Below, one piece after another: positions 8,626 through 17,766 of a stretch of DNA of 64,000 nt. Origin of the DNA: Actinomadura nitritigenes (GTDB lineage Bacteria > Actinomycetota > Actinomycetes > Streptosporangiales > Streptosporangiaceae). Numbering within the stretch: position 1 is the stretch's first letter; the number at the start of each line of letters is the position of its first letter. Where the stretch lies: contig NZ_JAGEOK010000023.1 of the NCBI RefSeq assembly GCF_017573545.1, positions 62,001 through 126,000 of the forward strand, written 5' to 3'. The notes under the pieces were generated by a model that was given only the letters and a program-made list of their open reading frames with translations, did not search any database and had not been told where the DNA came from. Made by a program: the position numbers and the translations under genes.

Positions 8626-10293
8626 TCAGGCGAACAGCTCGCGGACGGCGGCGTGCGCCGCCTTGCGCATCTCCGCGTGCAGCACCGCGTTCGCGTCGCG
8701 GTCGGTGCGGGCCTCCACGATCCGCAGCCCCTCCCCCGCCATCGCCTTCGGCACGTCCGCGGCAGCCTCCAGCCGCCGGTACGGGACGCCGTGCGCCGCC
8801 GCCACCCCCTCCAGGTCCACCTGGTGCGGCGTGCCGAAGACCCGCTCGAACGGGCCCGCCAGCGCCGCCTGCGGCAGCAGTGAGAAGATCCCGCCTCCCT
8901 GGTTGTTCACCACCACGATCGCCAGGTCGGGACGGCGGTCGTACGGCCCGATGACCAGGCCGTTCTGGTCGTGCAGGAACGCCAGGTCCCCCAGCAGCGC
9001 GTAGGAGCGGCCGCTGTGCGCCAGAGCCGCCCCGATCGCCGTCGAGACCAGCCCGTCGATCCCGCTGGCCCCCCGGCTCGCCATGATCCGGATGCCGCGC
9101 CGCGGCCGCATCACCTGGTCCAGGTCGCGGATCGGCATGCTCGCCGCCGTGAACAGCAGCGACCCGCCCGGCATCGCCGCCACCAGGTCCCGCGCCAGCC
9201 GCGGCTCGCTCACCTCCGGCACGCCGTCCAGCACCGCGTCCACCGCCGTCGCGGCGGCCAGGTCCGCCGACCGCCACGACTTCAGCCACGCGTCGTCGCC
9301 CGACACCACCGGGATCTCGATCTCCGGCGCCACCTGCGTCGCCGACCGCACCGGGTCCGGCCAGTGCGCGAGGTCCGGAGCCAGCACGATGTGCTCCTCG
9401 GCCCGCCGCAGCAGCGACAGCAGCGGCCGCGACAGCCCCGGCTTGCCCAGCGTCACCACCACCTCGGGACGGTGCCGCTCCACGAACTCCGGGATCCCCA
9501 GCAGGAAATGGTGCGAGGTCAGCGCATGGTCGCCGTAACGGGCGTTGCCGTTCGGCTCCGACAGCACCGGCCACCCCGCCATCGACGCCGCCGCCACGTA
9601 CCGCTTGACGTTGACCGCGCCGTCGCCCACCACCAGGACGCCGCGCCGCGTCGGCGGGACGTGCAGCACCGACCCGGGCGTCGCCGCCCGCACCTTCGTC
9701 CACGCCCCGGTCGCGTCGCCGTCCAGCGGCTCGCACCACGACTCGTCCCCGTCCGGGATCAGCGGCTCGCGGAACGCCGCGTTCAGGTGCACCGGGCCCG
9801 GCACCGGCGCCTGCGCCAGCCCCCACGCCCGGCTCACCAGCGACCGCCAGTACGCCACCATCCCCGGACGGTTCTCCGGCACGCCGACCTCGGTGCTCCA
9901 CCGCGCCGCCGTCCCGTACAGCTTCACCTGGTCGATCGTCTGGTTCGCGCCGGTGTCGCGCAGCTCAGGCGGACGGTCCGCGGTGAGCACGATCAGCGGG
10001 ACGCCCGACTCGTGCGCCTCCACCACCGCCGGATGGAAGTTCGCCGCCGCCGTCCCCGATGTGCACACCAGCGCCACCGGACGCCCCGACCGCTTCGCCA
10101 GGCCCAGCCCCAGGAACGACGCCGACCGCTCGTCGATCCGCACGTGCAGCCGGACCCGGCCGGCCTCCTCCGCGGCGTGCAGCGCCAGCGCCAGCGGCGC
10201 CGACCGCGACCCCGGCGCCAGCACCGCGTCGGTCATCCCGCACCGCAGCAGCTCGTCGACCAGGACCGTCGCCAGCGCGGTCGCCGGGTTCAC
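8626..10293 (-). CDS. menD: SEPHCHC synthase of menaquinone biosynthesis
   Basis: A 555-residue thiamine-diphosphate enzyme joining isochorismate and 2-oxoglutarate (succinic semialdehyde-ThDP) to give 2-succinyl-5-enolpyruvyl-6-hydroxy-3-cyclohexene-1-carboxylate. Visible features are LAPGSRSAPL, DERSASFLGLG containing the Glu that activates ThDP, TSGTAAANF, TADRPPELRD, and the C-terminal cofactor segment GDLAFLHDQNG. The GTG start overlaps the menC stop as GTGA, so translation is coupled. A long upstream extension is open but lies inside menC. Confidence 0.93.
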   Translation of the reverse strand: MNPATALATVLVDELLRCGMTDAVLAPGSRSAPLALALHAAEEAGRVRLHVRIDERSASFLGLGLAKRSGRPVALVCTSGTAAANFHPAVVEAHESGVPLIVLTADRPPELRDTGANQTIDQVKLYGTAARWSTEVGVPENRPGMVAYWRSLVSRAWGLAQAPVPGPVHLNAAFREPLIPDGDESWCEPLDGDATGAWTKVRAATPGSVLHVPPTRRGVLVVGDGAVNVKRYVAAASMAGWPVLSEPNGNARYGDHALTSHHFLLGIPEFVERHRPEVVVTLGKPGLSRPLLSLLRRAEEHIVLAPDLAHWPDPVRSATQVAPEIEIPVVSGDDAWLKSWRSADLAAATAVDAVLDGVPEVSEPRLARDLVAAMPGGSLLFTAASMPIRDLDQVMRPRRGIRIMASRGASGIDGLVSTAIGAALAHSGRSYALLGDLAFLHDQNGLVIGPYDRRPDLAIVVVNNQGGGIFSLLPQAALAGPFERVFGTPHQVDLEGVAAAHGVPYRRLEAAADVPKAMAGEGLRIVEARTDRDANAVLHAEMRKAAHAAVRELFA

Positions 10294-11249
10294 CTGCCCA
10301 CCCCGACCATCGGCGGGCCCGGCAGGAACGCCTGCGCGTCCACCGCGCGGCACCGCCACGCGTCCTCCAGATCGGGCGGCGCCGCGAACCGCCGCAGCGC
10401 CTCCTCGTCCACCACCGGCCGGCGCACCTCGATCTCCCCGCCGCGCTCCCCCAGCGGATCGCGCACGACGTCGCCGTCCATCAGCGACAGCGTCCCGAGC
10501 CCGCACGCGTACGGCAGCTCCGGCAGCGCGGCGGCCAGCGCCACCCCCGCCGCCAGCCCCACCGACGTCTCCACCGCGCTCGACACCACCACCGGCAGCC
10601 CGCACGCCTCCGCGACCTCCAGGGCCGCCCGCACCCCGCCGAGCGGCTGCACCTTCAGCACCGCGACGTCCGCGGCCTCCGCCGCCCGGACCTTCAGCGG
10701 ATCCTCCGCGCGGCGGATCGACTCGTCCGCCGCGATCGGCACGTCCACCATCCGCCGCACTCGCGCCAGCTCCTCCAGCGTCGCGCACGGCTGCTCGGCG
10801 TACTCCAGCTCCCACCGGTCCAGCGACCGGATCATCCGCGCGGCGTGGTCGACGTCCCAGCCGCCGTTCACGTCGATGCGCACCCGGCCGTCCGGGCCGA
10901 TCGCGTCGCGGACGGCCTCGACCCGCGCGAAGTCGTCGGCGTCGTCCTGGCCGCGCTCGGCGACCTTCACCTTCGCGGTCCGGCAGCCGGACGCCTTCAC
11001 CATCTCGAACGCCCGGTCGGGGCCGACCGCCGGGATCGTCACGTTCACCGGGACCCGGTCGCGGACCGGGGCGGGCCAGCCCTCGTGCGCGGCCTCCCGC
11101 GCGGCCGCCAGCCAGCGGGCGCACTCGGCCGGCCCGTAGTCGGCGAACGGCGAGAACTCCCCCCACCCGGCGGGGCCCTGGAACAGCACGCCCTCCCGCC
11201 GCGTCACACCGCGGAACCGCGTCCGCATCGGGATGGCGAAGACCCGCAC
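10290..11249 (-). CDS. menC: o-Succinylbenzoate synthase
   Basis: A 319-residue enolase-superfamily enzyme that dehydrates SHCHC to o-succinylbenzoate. The catalytic and metal residues are visible in order: AKVKV (KxK base), IDVNGGW, EQP, ADES and LKVQPLGG with the second Lys. It lies 63 nt after menB and overlaps menD by 4 nt. The product of menC feeds MenE, encoded divergently just beyond menB. Confidence 0.93.
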   Translation of the reverse strand: MRVFAIPMRTRFRGVTRREGVLFQGPAGWGEFSPFADYGPAECARWLAAAREAAHEGWPAPVRDRVPVNVTIPAVGPDRAFEMVKASGCRTAKVKVAERGQDDADDFARVEAVRDAIGPDGRVRIDVNGGWDVDHAARMIRSLDRWELEYAEQPCATLEELARVRRMVDVPIAADESIRRAEDPLKVRAAEAADVAVLKVQPLGGVRAALEVAEACGLPVVVSSAVETSVGLAAGVALAAALPELPYACGLGTLSLMDGDVVRDPLGERGGEIEVRRPVVDEEALRRFAAPPDLEDAWRCRAVDAQAFLPGPPMVGVGR

Positions 11250-11312
11250 CCGCTGACCCCCTGACCTGCCTACCGAATCACGCTATTCCGGCCCACGTCG
11301 TGAGCCGGACCC

Positions 11313-12212
11313 TTAGTAGTACCACGGGTGGCGCGACCAGTCGGGGTCGCGCTTCTCCAGGAACGCGTCGCGTCCCTCCGCGGCCTCGTCGGTGCCGTAG
11401 GCCAGCCGCGTCGCCTCGCCGGCGAACACCTGCTGCCCCACCAGGCCGTCGTCGATGAGGTTGAAGGCGTACTTCAGCATCCGCTGAGCCGTCGGGCTCT
11501 TGCCGTTGATCTTGCGGGCCCACTCCAGCGCCGTCGCCTCCAGCTCGGCGTGCGGGACGACCGCGTTCACCATGCCCATCCGGTGCGCGGCCTCGGCGTC
11601 GTAGGTGTCGCCGAGGAAGAAGATCTCCCGCGCGAACTTCTGCCCGACCTGCCGCGCCAGGTACGCCGACCCGAACCCGCCGTCGAAGCTCGCCACGTCC
11701 GCGTCGGTCTGCTTGAACCGGGCGTGCTCGCGGCTGGCCAGGGTGAGGTCGCACACCACGTGCAGGCTGTGCCCGCCGCCCGCGGCCCACCCCGGCACCA
11801 CGCAGATCACGACCTTGCCCATGAACCGGATCAGCCGCTGCACCTCCAGGATGTGCAGCCGGCCCGCCCGTGCCGGGTCGATCGTCTCGGCCGTCTCGCC
11901 CTCGGCGTACCTGTAGCCGTCCTTGCCGCGGATGCGCTGGTCGCCGCCCGAGCAGAACGCCCACCCGCCGTCCTTGGGCGACGGCCCGTTGCCGGTCAGC
12001 AGCACGCAGCCGACGTCGGACGACATCCGGGCGTGGTCCAGCGCCCGGTACAGCTCGTCGACCGTGTGCGGGCGGAACGCGTTGCGCACCTCGGGCCGGT
12101 CGAACGCGATCCGGACGGTGCCCTGGTCCACGGCCCGGTGGTAGGTGATGTCGGTGAAGCCGAACCCCTCGACCTCTTTCCAGGCGTCCGCGTCGAACAG
12201 CTCCGAGACCAT
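11313..12212 (-). CDS. menB: 1,4-Dihydroxy-2-naphthoyl-CoA synthase
   Basis: A 299-residue crotonase-fold enzyme that closes the naphthoquinone ring from o-succinylbenzoyl-CoA. It shows FDRPEVRNAF, GGDQRIRG with the oxyanion-hole residues, GWAAGGGHSLHVVCDLTLAS and SFDGGFGSAYLARQVGQ. The strongly conserved C-terminus ends in SRHPWYY. A GGGAGAGGA ribosome site precedes ATG 12212. It is the first gene of the minus-strand men operon and is divergent from menE, sharing a 101-bp promoter region. Confidence 0.95.
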   Translation of the reverse strand: MVSELFDADAWKEVEGFGFTDITYHRAVDQGTVRIAFDRPEVRNAFRPHTVDELYRALDHARMSSDVGCVLLTGNGPSPKDGGWAFCSGGDQRIRGKDGYRYAEGETAETIDPARAGRLHILEVQRLIRFMGKVVICVVPGWAAGGGHSLHVVCDLTLASREHARFKQTDADVASFDGGFGSAYLARQVGQKFAREIFFLGDTYDAEAAHRMGMVNAVVPHAELEATALEWARKINGKSPTAQRMLKYAFNLIDDGLVGQQVFAGEATRLAYGTDEAAEGRDAFLEKRDPDWSRHPWYY

Positions 12213-12274
12213 GTGATCCTCTCCCGTCGGGGCCCGCGTCGATCCGGGCCGAGCCCATTCAACCGCCCCGCGGT

Positions 12275-12304
12275 TTGAACGCGTTCAGCGGGGTCGCCTA
12301 CCCT
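12275..12304 (+). promoter_or_regulatory. menE promoter with men-type palindrome
   Basis: TTGAAC (12275-12280) and TACCCT (12299-12304) are 18 nt apart, and ATG 12314 starts 10 nt after the -10 box. The -35 box is half of the palindrome TTGAAC-GC-GTTCAG (12275-12288), matching the operator candidate in front of menF. The position would also let a bound protein affect the divergent menB promoter. Confidence 0.6.
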
Positions 12305-12313
12305 GATGAGATC

Positions 12314-13471
12314 ATGGATCGCCGCCTCCACGCCGTCGTGCTGCCGCCCGGGCCCCGCCTGTTCCGGGCGCTCGCCGCAGCCCTCGACGGCGGCCCCGCC
12401 GTCTGCCCCCTCTCCCCCGAGCTTCCCGCGCCGGCGCTGGACGCGATGCTGGAGGCGCTGGCCCCCGACGCCGTCGAGACCGAGGACGGCCTCGCCCCGT
12501 ACCGCGCCGCCGGCGAGCACGCCCCGCCCGCCGACGGCACCGCCGTGCTGATCGCCACGTCCGGCTCCACCGGCGCCCCCAAGTTCGTGGAGCTGACGGC
12601 CGCCGCGCTGCGCCACTCCGCCGCCGGCACCCTCGCCCGCATCGAGGCCGCGCCCGGCGACCGCTGGCTGTGCTGCGTGCCGACCAGCCACATCTCCGGC
12701 GTCCAGGTCCTCGTCCGCTCCCTGCTCGCCGGCACCGACCCGATCATCACGCCCCGCTTCGACACCGCCGCCGTCGCCGCCGCCGGACGCGCGCACATCT
12801 CCCTGGTCCCCACCCAGCTGCGCCGCCTCCTCGACGCCGGCACCGACCTGTCCCGGCTCGGCGCGATCGTCCTCGGCGGCGCCGCCGCCGCGCCCGGCCT
12901 GCTCGCCGAGGCCCGCGAGCGCGGCGGCCGCGTCTTCACCACCTACGGCATGAGCGAGACCTGCGGCGGCTGCGTGTACGACGGCACGCCCCTGGACGGC
13001 ATGCGCGCCGCCCTGGGCGCCGACGGCCGGATCCGCCTCGCCGGGCCGTCGCTGTTCACCGGCTACCGGCTGCGCCCCGAGCAGACCGCCGCGGTCCGCG
13101 ACGGCGAATGGTTCGTCACCCAGGACCTCGGCGCCCTGGAGGACGGCCGGCTCCGCGTCCGGGGCCGGGTGGACGACGTCATCAACACCGGCGGCGAGAA
13201 GGTCCTCGCCGGCGAGATCGCCACCGCGCTGTCGCGGCACCCCAAGGTCCGCGACGTGGTCGTGGTGGGACGTCCCGACCCCGAGTGGGGCGAGCGCGTC
13301 ACCGCCGTCGTGGTGCCCGCCGCCGACGCGCCCGGCCTGCCCGAGCTGCGCGCCTTCGTCCGCGAGACGATGCCCGCCTGCGCCGCGCCCCGCGAGCTGG
13401 AACTCGTCGACGCGATCCCGCTGCTGGCCTCCGGCAAGCCCGACCGCGCCCGCCTGCGCGCGGCGGGGTGA
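12314..13471 (+). CDS. menE: o-Succinylbenzoate--CoA ligase
   Basis: A 385-residue member of the ANL adenylate-forming family, somewhat shorter than most, that activates o-succinylbenzoate to its CoA thioester for MenB. Motifs are TSGSTGAPK (A3), TYGMSE (A5), VRGRVDDVINTGGEKV (A8) and the catalytic Lys in ASGKPDR (A10). ATG 12314 is nearly leaderless relative to TACCCT. The men context fixes the substrate better than the sequence alone. The CDF transporter follows 64 nt later. Confidence 0.92.
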   Translation: MDRRLHAVVLPPGPRLFRALAAALDGGPAVCPLSPELPAPALDAMLEALAPDAVETEDGLAPYRAAGEHAPPADGTAVLIATSGSTGAPKFVELTAAALRHSAAGTLARIEAAPGDRWLCCVPTSHISGVQVLVRSLLAGTDPIITPRFDTAAVAAAGRAHISLVPTQLRRLLDAGTDLSRLGAIVLGGAAAAPGLLAEARERGGRVFTTYGMSETCGGCVYDGTPLDGMRAALGADGRIRLAGPSLFTGYRLRPEQTAAVRDGEWFVTQDLGALEDGRLRVRGRVDDVINTGGEKVLAGEIATALSRHPKVRDVVVVGRPDPEWGERVTAVVVPAADAPGLPELRAFVRETMPACAAPRELELVDAIPLLASGKPDRARLRAAG

Positions 13472-13535
13472 CGCCCGTACCGCGCGGGACGCGCGGGGCG
13501 CATGGCACGGTGACGATCGGGGGAGGACGAGCGGC

Positions 13536-14543
13536 ATGGGCGGACAGCGCGAGGAGCCGGAGAACGAGAGCGGCCTGACCGTCCTCCTGGCGTTGCTGGC
13601 CAACCTCGGCATCGCCGTCGCCAAGATCGTCGCCGCGCTGATCACCGGGTCGGCGTCGATGGCCGCCGAGGCCGCGCACTCGGTCGCCGACACCTTCAAC
13701 GAGATCCTGCTCATGGTCGGGCTGCGCCGCAGCGGCCGCCCCGCCGACCGCCGCCACCCCTTCGGCTACGGCAAGGAGCGCTACATCTGGACGCTGCTCG
13801 TCGCCGTCGCGATCTTCGGCATGGGCGCGCTCTTCTCCTACTACCAGGGGTTCGAGGCGCTCATCGGGGCCCGGTCGGGCGCGGAGGCCGACCCGCTCGT
13901 CGGGTACGTCGTGCTGGCGGTGGCGTTCGTCCTGGAGGGGATCTCCTGGCAGCAGGCCCTCCGGCAGACCCGCGCCGCTGCCCGCGAGGAGTCGCTGCCC
14001 CTCTTCGCCTACATCCGCCGCACCGACGAGCCCACCGCGATCAGCGTCCTGCTGGAGGACTCCGCCTCGCTCGTCGGGCTGCTCCTGGCGTTCGGCGGGC
14101 TCGGCCTGCACCAGGCCACCGGCTCCGCGGTCTGGGACGGCATCGGGTCGGTCCTCATCGGCGTACTGCTCACCGCCGTCGCGCTCGTCCTCGGCCGCAT
14201 CAACCTCAACCTGCTGATCGGCAACCAGGCCGACCCCCGGATCGTCGACGACGTCCGCGCCCGGCTGCACGCCGCGCCCGAGGTGGAGTGGGTCGTCGAC
14301 ATCATCACGATGACGGTCGGCGCCGACCGGGTGCTGGTCTGCGCGCGCCTGGACTTCCGCGACGCGCTCACCGCCGGCGATGTCGAGCGCGCCTGCGTCC
14401 GGATGGCGCGGGAGCTGCGCGAGGCCCACGAGGAGATCGACGAGGTGTTCCTCGAACCGGTCCCCCGCGACGACCCCGAGCTGCGGGAACGCGTGATCGC
14501 ACGGTACGGCCGGACGCTGCGGCCGAAGAGCTCGGAGGCCTAG
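13536..14543 (+). CDS. Cation diffusion facilitator (CDF) metal transporter
   Basis: A 335-residue CDF-family proton/metal antiporter. The conserved first helices contain SASMAAEAAHSVADTFNE with the HxxxD metal ligands, followed by RRHPFGYGKERYIW and a second site EDSASLVG near residue 170. A cytoplasmic C-terminal domain follows. Zn, Fe or Mn cannot be told apart from sequence. A GGGAGGA site precedes ATG 13536. It may read through from menE, but copy B of the dispersed element follows it rather than an obvious terminator. Confidence 0.9.
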   Translation: MGGQREEPENESGLTVLLALLANLGIAVAKIVAALITGSASMAAEAAHSVADTFNEILLMVGLRRSGRPADRRHPFGYGKERYIWTLLVAVAIFGMGALFSYYQGFEALIGARSGAEADPLVGYVVLAVAFVLEGISWQQALRQTRAAAREESLPLFAYIRRTDEPTAISVLLEDSASLVGLLLAFGGLGLHQATGSAVWDGIGSVLIGVLLTAVALVLGRINLNLLIGNQADPRIVDDVRARLHAAPEVEWVVDIITMTVGADRVLVCARLDFRDALTAGDVERACVRMARELREAHEEIDEVFLEPVPRDDPELRERVIARYGRTLRPKSSEA

Positions 14544-14566
14544 TGGCGTTGGTCACAGCGCCACGG

Positions 14567-14590
14567 CCCGGCGCCTTTACGAAGTAAGGT
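14567..14590 (+). repeat. Copy B of the dispersed 24-nt intergenic element
   Basis: GCGCCTTTAC-GAA-GTAAGG with full match to the consensus, 208 nt upstream of the sigma-factor start codon. The 3' end contains TAAGGT, which is a plausible actinobacterial -10 box. Confidence 0.65.
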
Positions 14591-14797
14591 CAAGATTCAC
14601 ACGGTCGGGCGGCATGAAACTCCCCCGAACGGGCACCACGAGACACCGGATCGCCCCCCTCGCGGTCCCTCCGGGAGCGCCGATCCTGCCCGACCGGGAA
14701 CAACGGGCCCTCCCAGCGACGTTCCCGTATATGCGTGCGCCTGCAGCGAACGACAATCCGCGCCGCATCCACACACCGAAGGGAGAGGGGTGCCCCC

Positions 14798-16162
14798 ATG
14801 CCGCGAAGCGCTATCGAGACCCCGCTCACGGAGTCGGCGAGCCCCGCACTCGACGACCTCCTGAAGCGCGGCCGCGCCCAAGGGCGCCTCTCGCTCGACG
14901 AGGTGAGGGGGGCCTTCGAGAGCGCCGGCCTCAGCCCGGCGCAGGGCCGCTCGATCCTGCGCGAGCTGTCGGAGGCCGGGATCAGCCTGGCCGGGGAGCC
15001 CGACACCGTCCGCAAGATGGCCGCGGCCGCCGACCACGACGGCGGCGACACCGCGCAGGCCACCCCGGGCGCCAAGAAGCGCACCGCCCGCAAGGGCGCC
15101 GCCAAGGGCGGCGGGCGGACCCGCAAGGCCGCCGAGACCGCCGGCGGGGACGCCGCGCGGCCGGGCACCGGCGACGCCGACGTGCCCGAGGAGGGCTTCG
15201 AGGTCACCGAGGTCGAGGCCGCCGACTCCCCCGCCGACCTGGACGACCAGTCGACCAGCATGGGCGACTCGGTGCACACCTACCTCAAGGCGATCGGCCG
15301 CCGGCAGCTGCTCACCGCCGAGCAGGAGGTCGAGCTCGCCAAGCGCATCGAGGCCGGCCTGTACGCCGAGCACAAGCTGGAGACCGAGAAGCTCACCCCG
15401 CGGATGCGCGCCGACCTCGAATGGGTCGCCGCCGACGGGCGCCGCGCGAAGGCCCACATGCTGGAGGCCAACCTCCGGCTCGTGGTGTCGGTCGCCAAGA
15501 AGTACTCCGACCGCGGCCTGTCGCTGCTGGACGTCGTCCAGGAGGGCAACCTCGGCCTGATCCGCGCCGTGGAGAAGTTCGACTACTCCAAGGGCTACAA
15601 GTTCTCCACCTACGCGATGTGGTGGATCCGCCAGGCGATCCAGCGCGGCTTCGCCGACTCGGCCCGCACCATCCGGCTGCCCGTGCACGTCCTGGAGATG
15701 CTGAGCAAGCTCAGCCGGGTCGAGCGCGACATGCACCAGCGGCTCGGCCGCGAGCCCACCCCGGAGGAGCTGGCCGTCGAGCTGGACAAGAGCCCCGAGC
15801 AGGTCCGCGAGCTGCTGCGCACCAGCCGCCAGCCGATCAGCCTGGACTCCACCATCGGCGAGGACGGCGAGACCCGGATCGGCGACCTCATCGAGGACAC
15901 CGACAGCCCCGAGGCGTCCGAGCTGGTCGACCGCCAGCTGATGGCCGACCAGCTGCGCCGCACGCTGGACATCCTGTCGCCCCGCGAGGCCAAGATCATG
16001 GCGATGCGGTTCGGGCTGTACGACGGGACGCCCCGCACGCTCGACGAGATCGGCAAGGCGATGGGGCTGACCCGCGAGCGGATCCGGCAGCTGGAGAAGG
16101 AGTCGCTGTCCAAGCTGCGGCACCCCAGCAACGCCCGCCCGCTGCTGGACTTCGCCGTCTGA
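14798..16162 (+). CDS. RNA polymerase sigma factor, RpoD/SigA family
   Basis: A 454-residue sigma-70 protein of group 1 or 2. A region 1.1-like head (DDLLKRGRAQGRLSLDEV) is followed by a Lys/Ala/Gly-rich linker, then region 1.2 (DSVHTYLKAIGRRQLLT), region 2 (KGYKFSTYAMWWIRQAIQRG), region 3 and the region 4 helix-turn-helix ending ERIRQLEKESLSKLRHPS. The linker looks like HrdB-type factors. ATG 14798 follows GGGAGAGGGG. Whether it is the housekeeping factor or a paralogue cannot be decided from this window. Confidence 0.9.
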   Translation: MPRSAIETPLTESASPALDDLLKRGRAQGRLSLDEVRGAFESAGLSPAQGRSILRELSEAGISLAGEPDTVRKMAAAADHDGGDTAQATPGAKKRTARKGAAKGGGRTRKAAETAGGDAARPGTGDADVPEEGFEVTEVEAADSPADLDDQSTSMGDSVHTYLKAIGRRQLLTAEQEVELAKRIEAGLYAEHKLETEKLTPRMRADLEWVAADGRRAKAHMLEANLRLVVSVAKKYSDRGLSLLDVVQEGNLGLIRAVEKFDYSKGYKFSTYAMWWIRQAIQRGFADSARTIRLPVHVLEMLSKLSRVERDMHQRLGREPTPEELAVELDKSPEQVRELLRTSRQPISLDSTIGEDGETRIGDLIEDTDSPEASELVDRQLMADQLRRTLDILSPREAKIMAMRFGLYDGTPRTLDEIGKAMGLTRERIRQLEKESLSKLRHPSNARPLLDFAV

Positions 16163-16184
16163 CGCACCCGGCCCGCACGCCACC

Positions 16185-16220
16185 GGCGCCCGCCCGATCA
16201 TCCGTGATCCGGCGGGTGCC
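16185..16220. terminator. Bidirectional terminator after the sigma gene
   Basis: A two-part hairpin: GGCGCCCGCC with GGCGGGTGCC outside (one G-T pair) and GATCA with TGATC inside around TCCG. It lies between the convergent sigma-factor and oxidoreductase genes. Confidence 0.75.
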
Positions 16221-16223
16221 GAG

Positions 16224-17210
16224 TCAGTCACCGATGGTGACGACGACCTTGCCCCTGCCCTTGCCGGCCTCCACCACCGCGTGCGCCTCATCGACGTCGC
16301 CGAGTCCGAACACGCGGTCGTCCAGCAGCGGGGTCAGCGCTCCGGAGTCCGCCAGGACCGCGGCCTCGCGCAGGATGTCCCCGTGATGCTCGCGACCCCG
16401 GCCGGTGAGCATCGGCAGCAGGGTGAAGATCCCGGAGTAGGTGGCGCCGCGGAAGGACAGCGGGGCCAGGCTGTGCGTCCCCCACCCGAGCGCGCTCACG
16501 ACGTGGCCGGTGTAGGTGCGCACGGCGGTGAACGAGTCGTCGAGCGTCGTCCCGCCGACCGTGTCGAAGACCACGTCGAAGCCTTCGCCCCCGGTGTGGC
16601 GGTCAACGTACTCCTCGACCGTCGTGCTCCGATAGTCGATCGGAACGGCGCCCAGGCCGCGGATCGTCTCGAGGCTCTCGGCGGCGCCGGTGGCGAAGAC
16701 CTCGGCGCCGCGGGCGCGCGAGATCTGGACGGCCACGTGACCGATGCCTCCCGCCCCGCCGTGGACGAGGACCTTCTGGCCGGCACCCACCGCTGCCCGA
16801 TCGACCAAGCCCTCCCACGCGGTGATGACGACCAGCGGCAAGGCCGCCGCCTGACGCATACTCAGCGACTTCGGCTTCCGGGCCAGCAGGCGCGCGTCGA
16901 CGGCCGCGTACTCGGCCAGGGAGCCCTGAAGCTCACCCACCCCGCCGGTCAGCCCGTACACCTCGTCGCCGGCCTCGAAGCCCCTGACGCCGGGGCCGAC
17001 CCGCTCGACCACGCCCGCGAGGTCCAGACCCAGCACGGACGGCAGGCGGGTGCGGGCGTGGGCCGCCTTCCCGGCGCGGATCTTGGTGTCCAGCGGGTTC
17101 ACGCCGCTGGCCTCGATCCGCACCAGCACCTGCCCCTCGCCGGCCTCGGGCGTGTCCACCTGGTCCAGGACCAGCGATCCGCCGAACTCTTCCAGTACCA
17201 CCGCACGCAT
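16224..17210 (-). CDS. Zinc-free quinone oxidoreductase (MDR family)
   Basis: A 328-residue medium-chain NADPH:quinone reductase-like enzyme. The N-terminus VVLEEFGG...VLVRIEASGVNPLDTKIR and the Rossmann segment VLVHGGAGGIGHVAVQ are typical, and the structural-zinc cysteines of alcohol dehydrogenases are absent. ATG 17210 is chosen over a GTG at 17228 because GAGG lies just upstream of it. It follows the monooxygenase-like gene by about 100 nt on the same strand and so probably belongs to the unit controlled from 17711-17737. Confidence 0.87.
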   Translation of the reverse strand: MRAVVLEEFGGSLVLDQVDTPEAGEGQVLVRIEASGVNPLDTKIRAGKAAHARTRLPSVLGLDLAGVVERVGPGVRGFEAGDEVYGLTGGVGELQGSLAEYAAVDARLLARKPKSLSMRQAAALPLVVITAWEGLVDRAAVGAGQKVLVHGGAGGIGHVAVQISRARGAEVFATGAAESLETIRGLGAVPIDYRSTTVEEYVDRHTGGEGFDVVFDTVGGTTLDDSFTAVRTYTGHVVSALGWGTHSLAPLSFRGATYSGIFTLLPMLTGRGREHHGDILREAAVLADSGALTPLLDDRVFGLGDVDEAHAVVEAGKGRGKVVVTIGD

Positions 17211-17309
17211 CAATCGCCTCACGTTCACTGTGCCGAATGTTTCGTCAGGGTCGAGTTGCCTGTACCCGGCCGGTGGCGAAATAGGTGTCCGGGGTGGTGG
17301 GAGCTGGTG

Positions 17310-17612
17310 CTACGTGACGTACTGCAGCACCGTGGTGAACTGCCAGTCGACGGTGCTGTGGTCGATGGCTTCATGGACGGGTGAACCGCCCATCTCGCCG
17401 GTGATCCCGGCTGCCCCGGAGCGGGCGTGCTCGATGCTGTCGTAGGCGACGATGTCGAGGATCGTGCCGTCGTCGCGCAGGACGATGCGGCGCCACCGGA
17501 AGCCGGGCTGCCGCTTCAGGTACTCGTTGATGTCCGTGTTCGCTGCGACGAAGTCCTCCGGCGTGAGACCGGGCGCGGGCCGGAGCGTGGTCACTTCCAG
17601 GATCTCGGTCAT
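17310..17612 (-). CDS. Small monooxygenase-like (ferredoxin-fold) protein
   Basis: A 100-residue protein with the alpha/beta-barrel dimer fold suggested by ILEVTTLRPAPGLTPEDFVAAN, RWRRIVLRDDGTILDIVAY and a C-terminal QFTTVLQYVT. This resembles antibiotic-biosynthesis-monooxygenase or NIPSNAP-type proteins; no catalytic residue can be named. ATG 17612 follows GGAAAGG. Its promoter region holds the inverted repeat at 17711-17737, and it lies between the quinone oxidoreductase and XRE regulator genes, so a role in the same redox response is inferred. Confidence 0.7.
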   Translation of the reverse strand: MTEILEVTTLRPAPGLTPEDFVAANTDINEYLKRQPGFRWRRIVLRDDGTILDIVAYDSIEHARSGAAGITGEMGGSPVHEAIDHSTVDWQFTTVLQYVT

Positions 17613-17710
17613 GAGTCGTGGCCTTTCCGTGTCGGGTGATCGTGGCCGACCGGGGCCCGTCGGTCGCCTCTCCAGCATGAGGTGCGGGTCGGCGGGCGGG
17701 AAGGCAGCGT

Positions 17711-17737
17711 CTTCCTGGGTGTGGGACACCCAGGAAG
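17711..17737. promoter_or_regulatory. Inverted repeat, operator candidate 1 of the XRE regulator
   Basis: CTTCCTGGGTG and CACCCAGGAAG form a perfect 11-bp inverted repeat with a 5-nt spacer, about 100 nt upstream of the monooxygenase-like gene. The core CCTGGGTG-N5-CACCCAGG is identical to the one at 18655-18689. Confidence 0.65.
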
Positions 17738-17766
17738 CATCCACGGGCCGGGCAGGACCGGCACCG

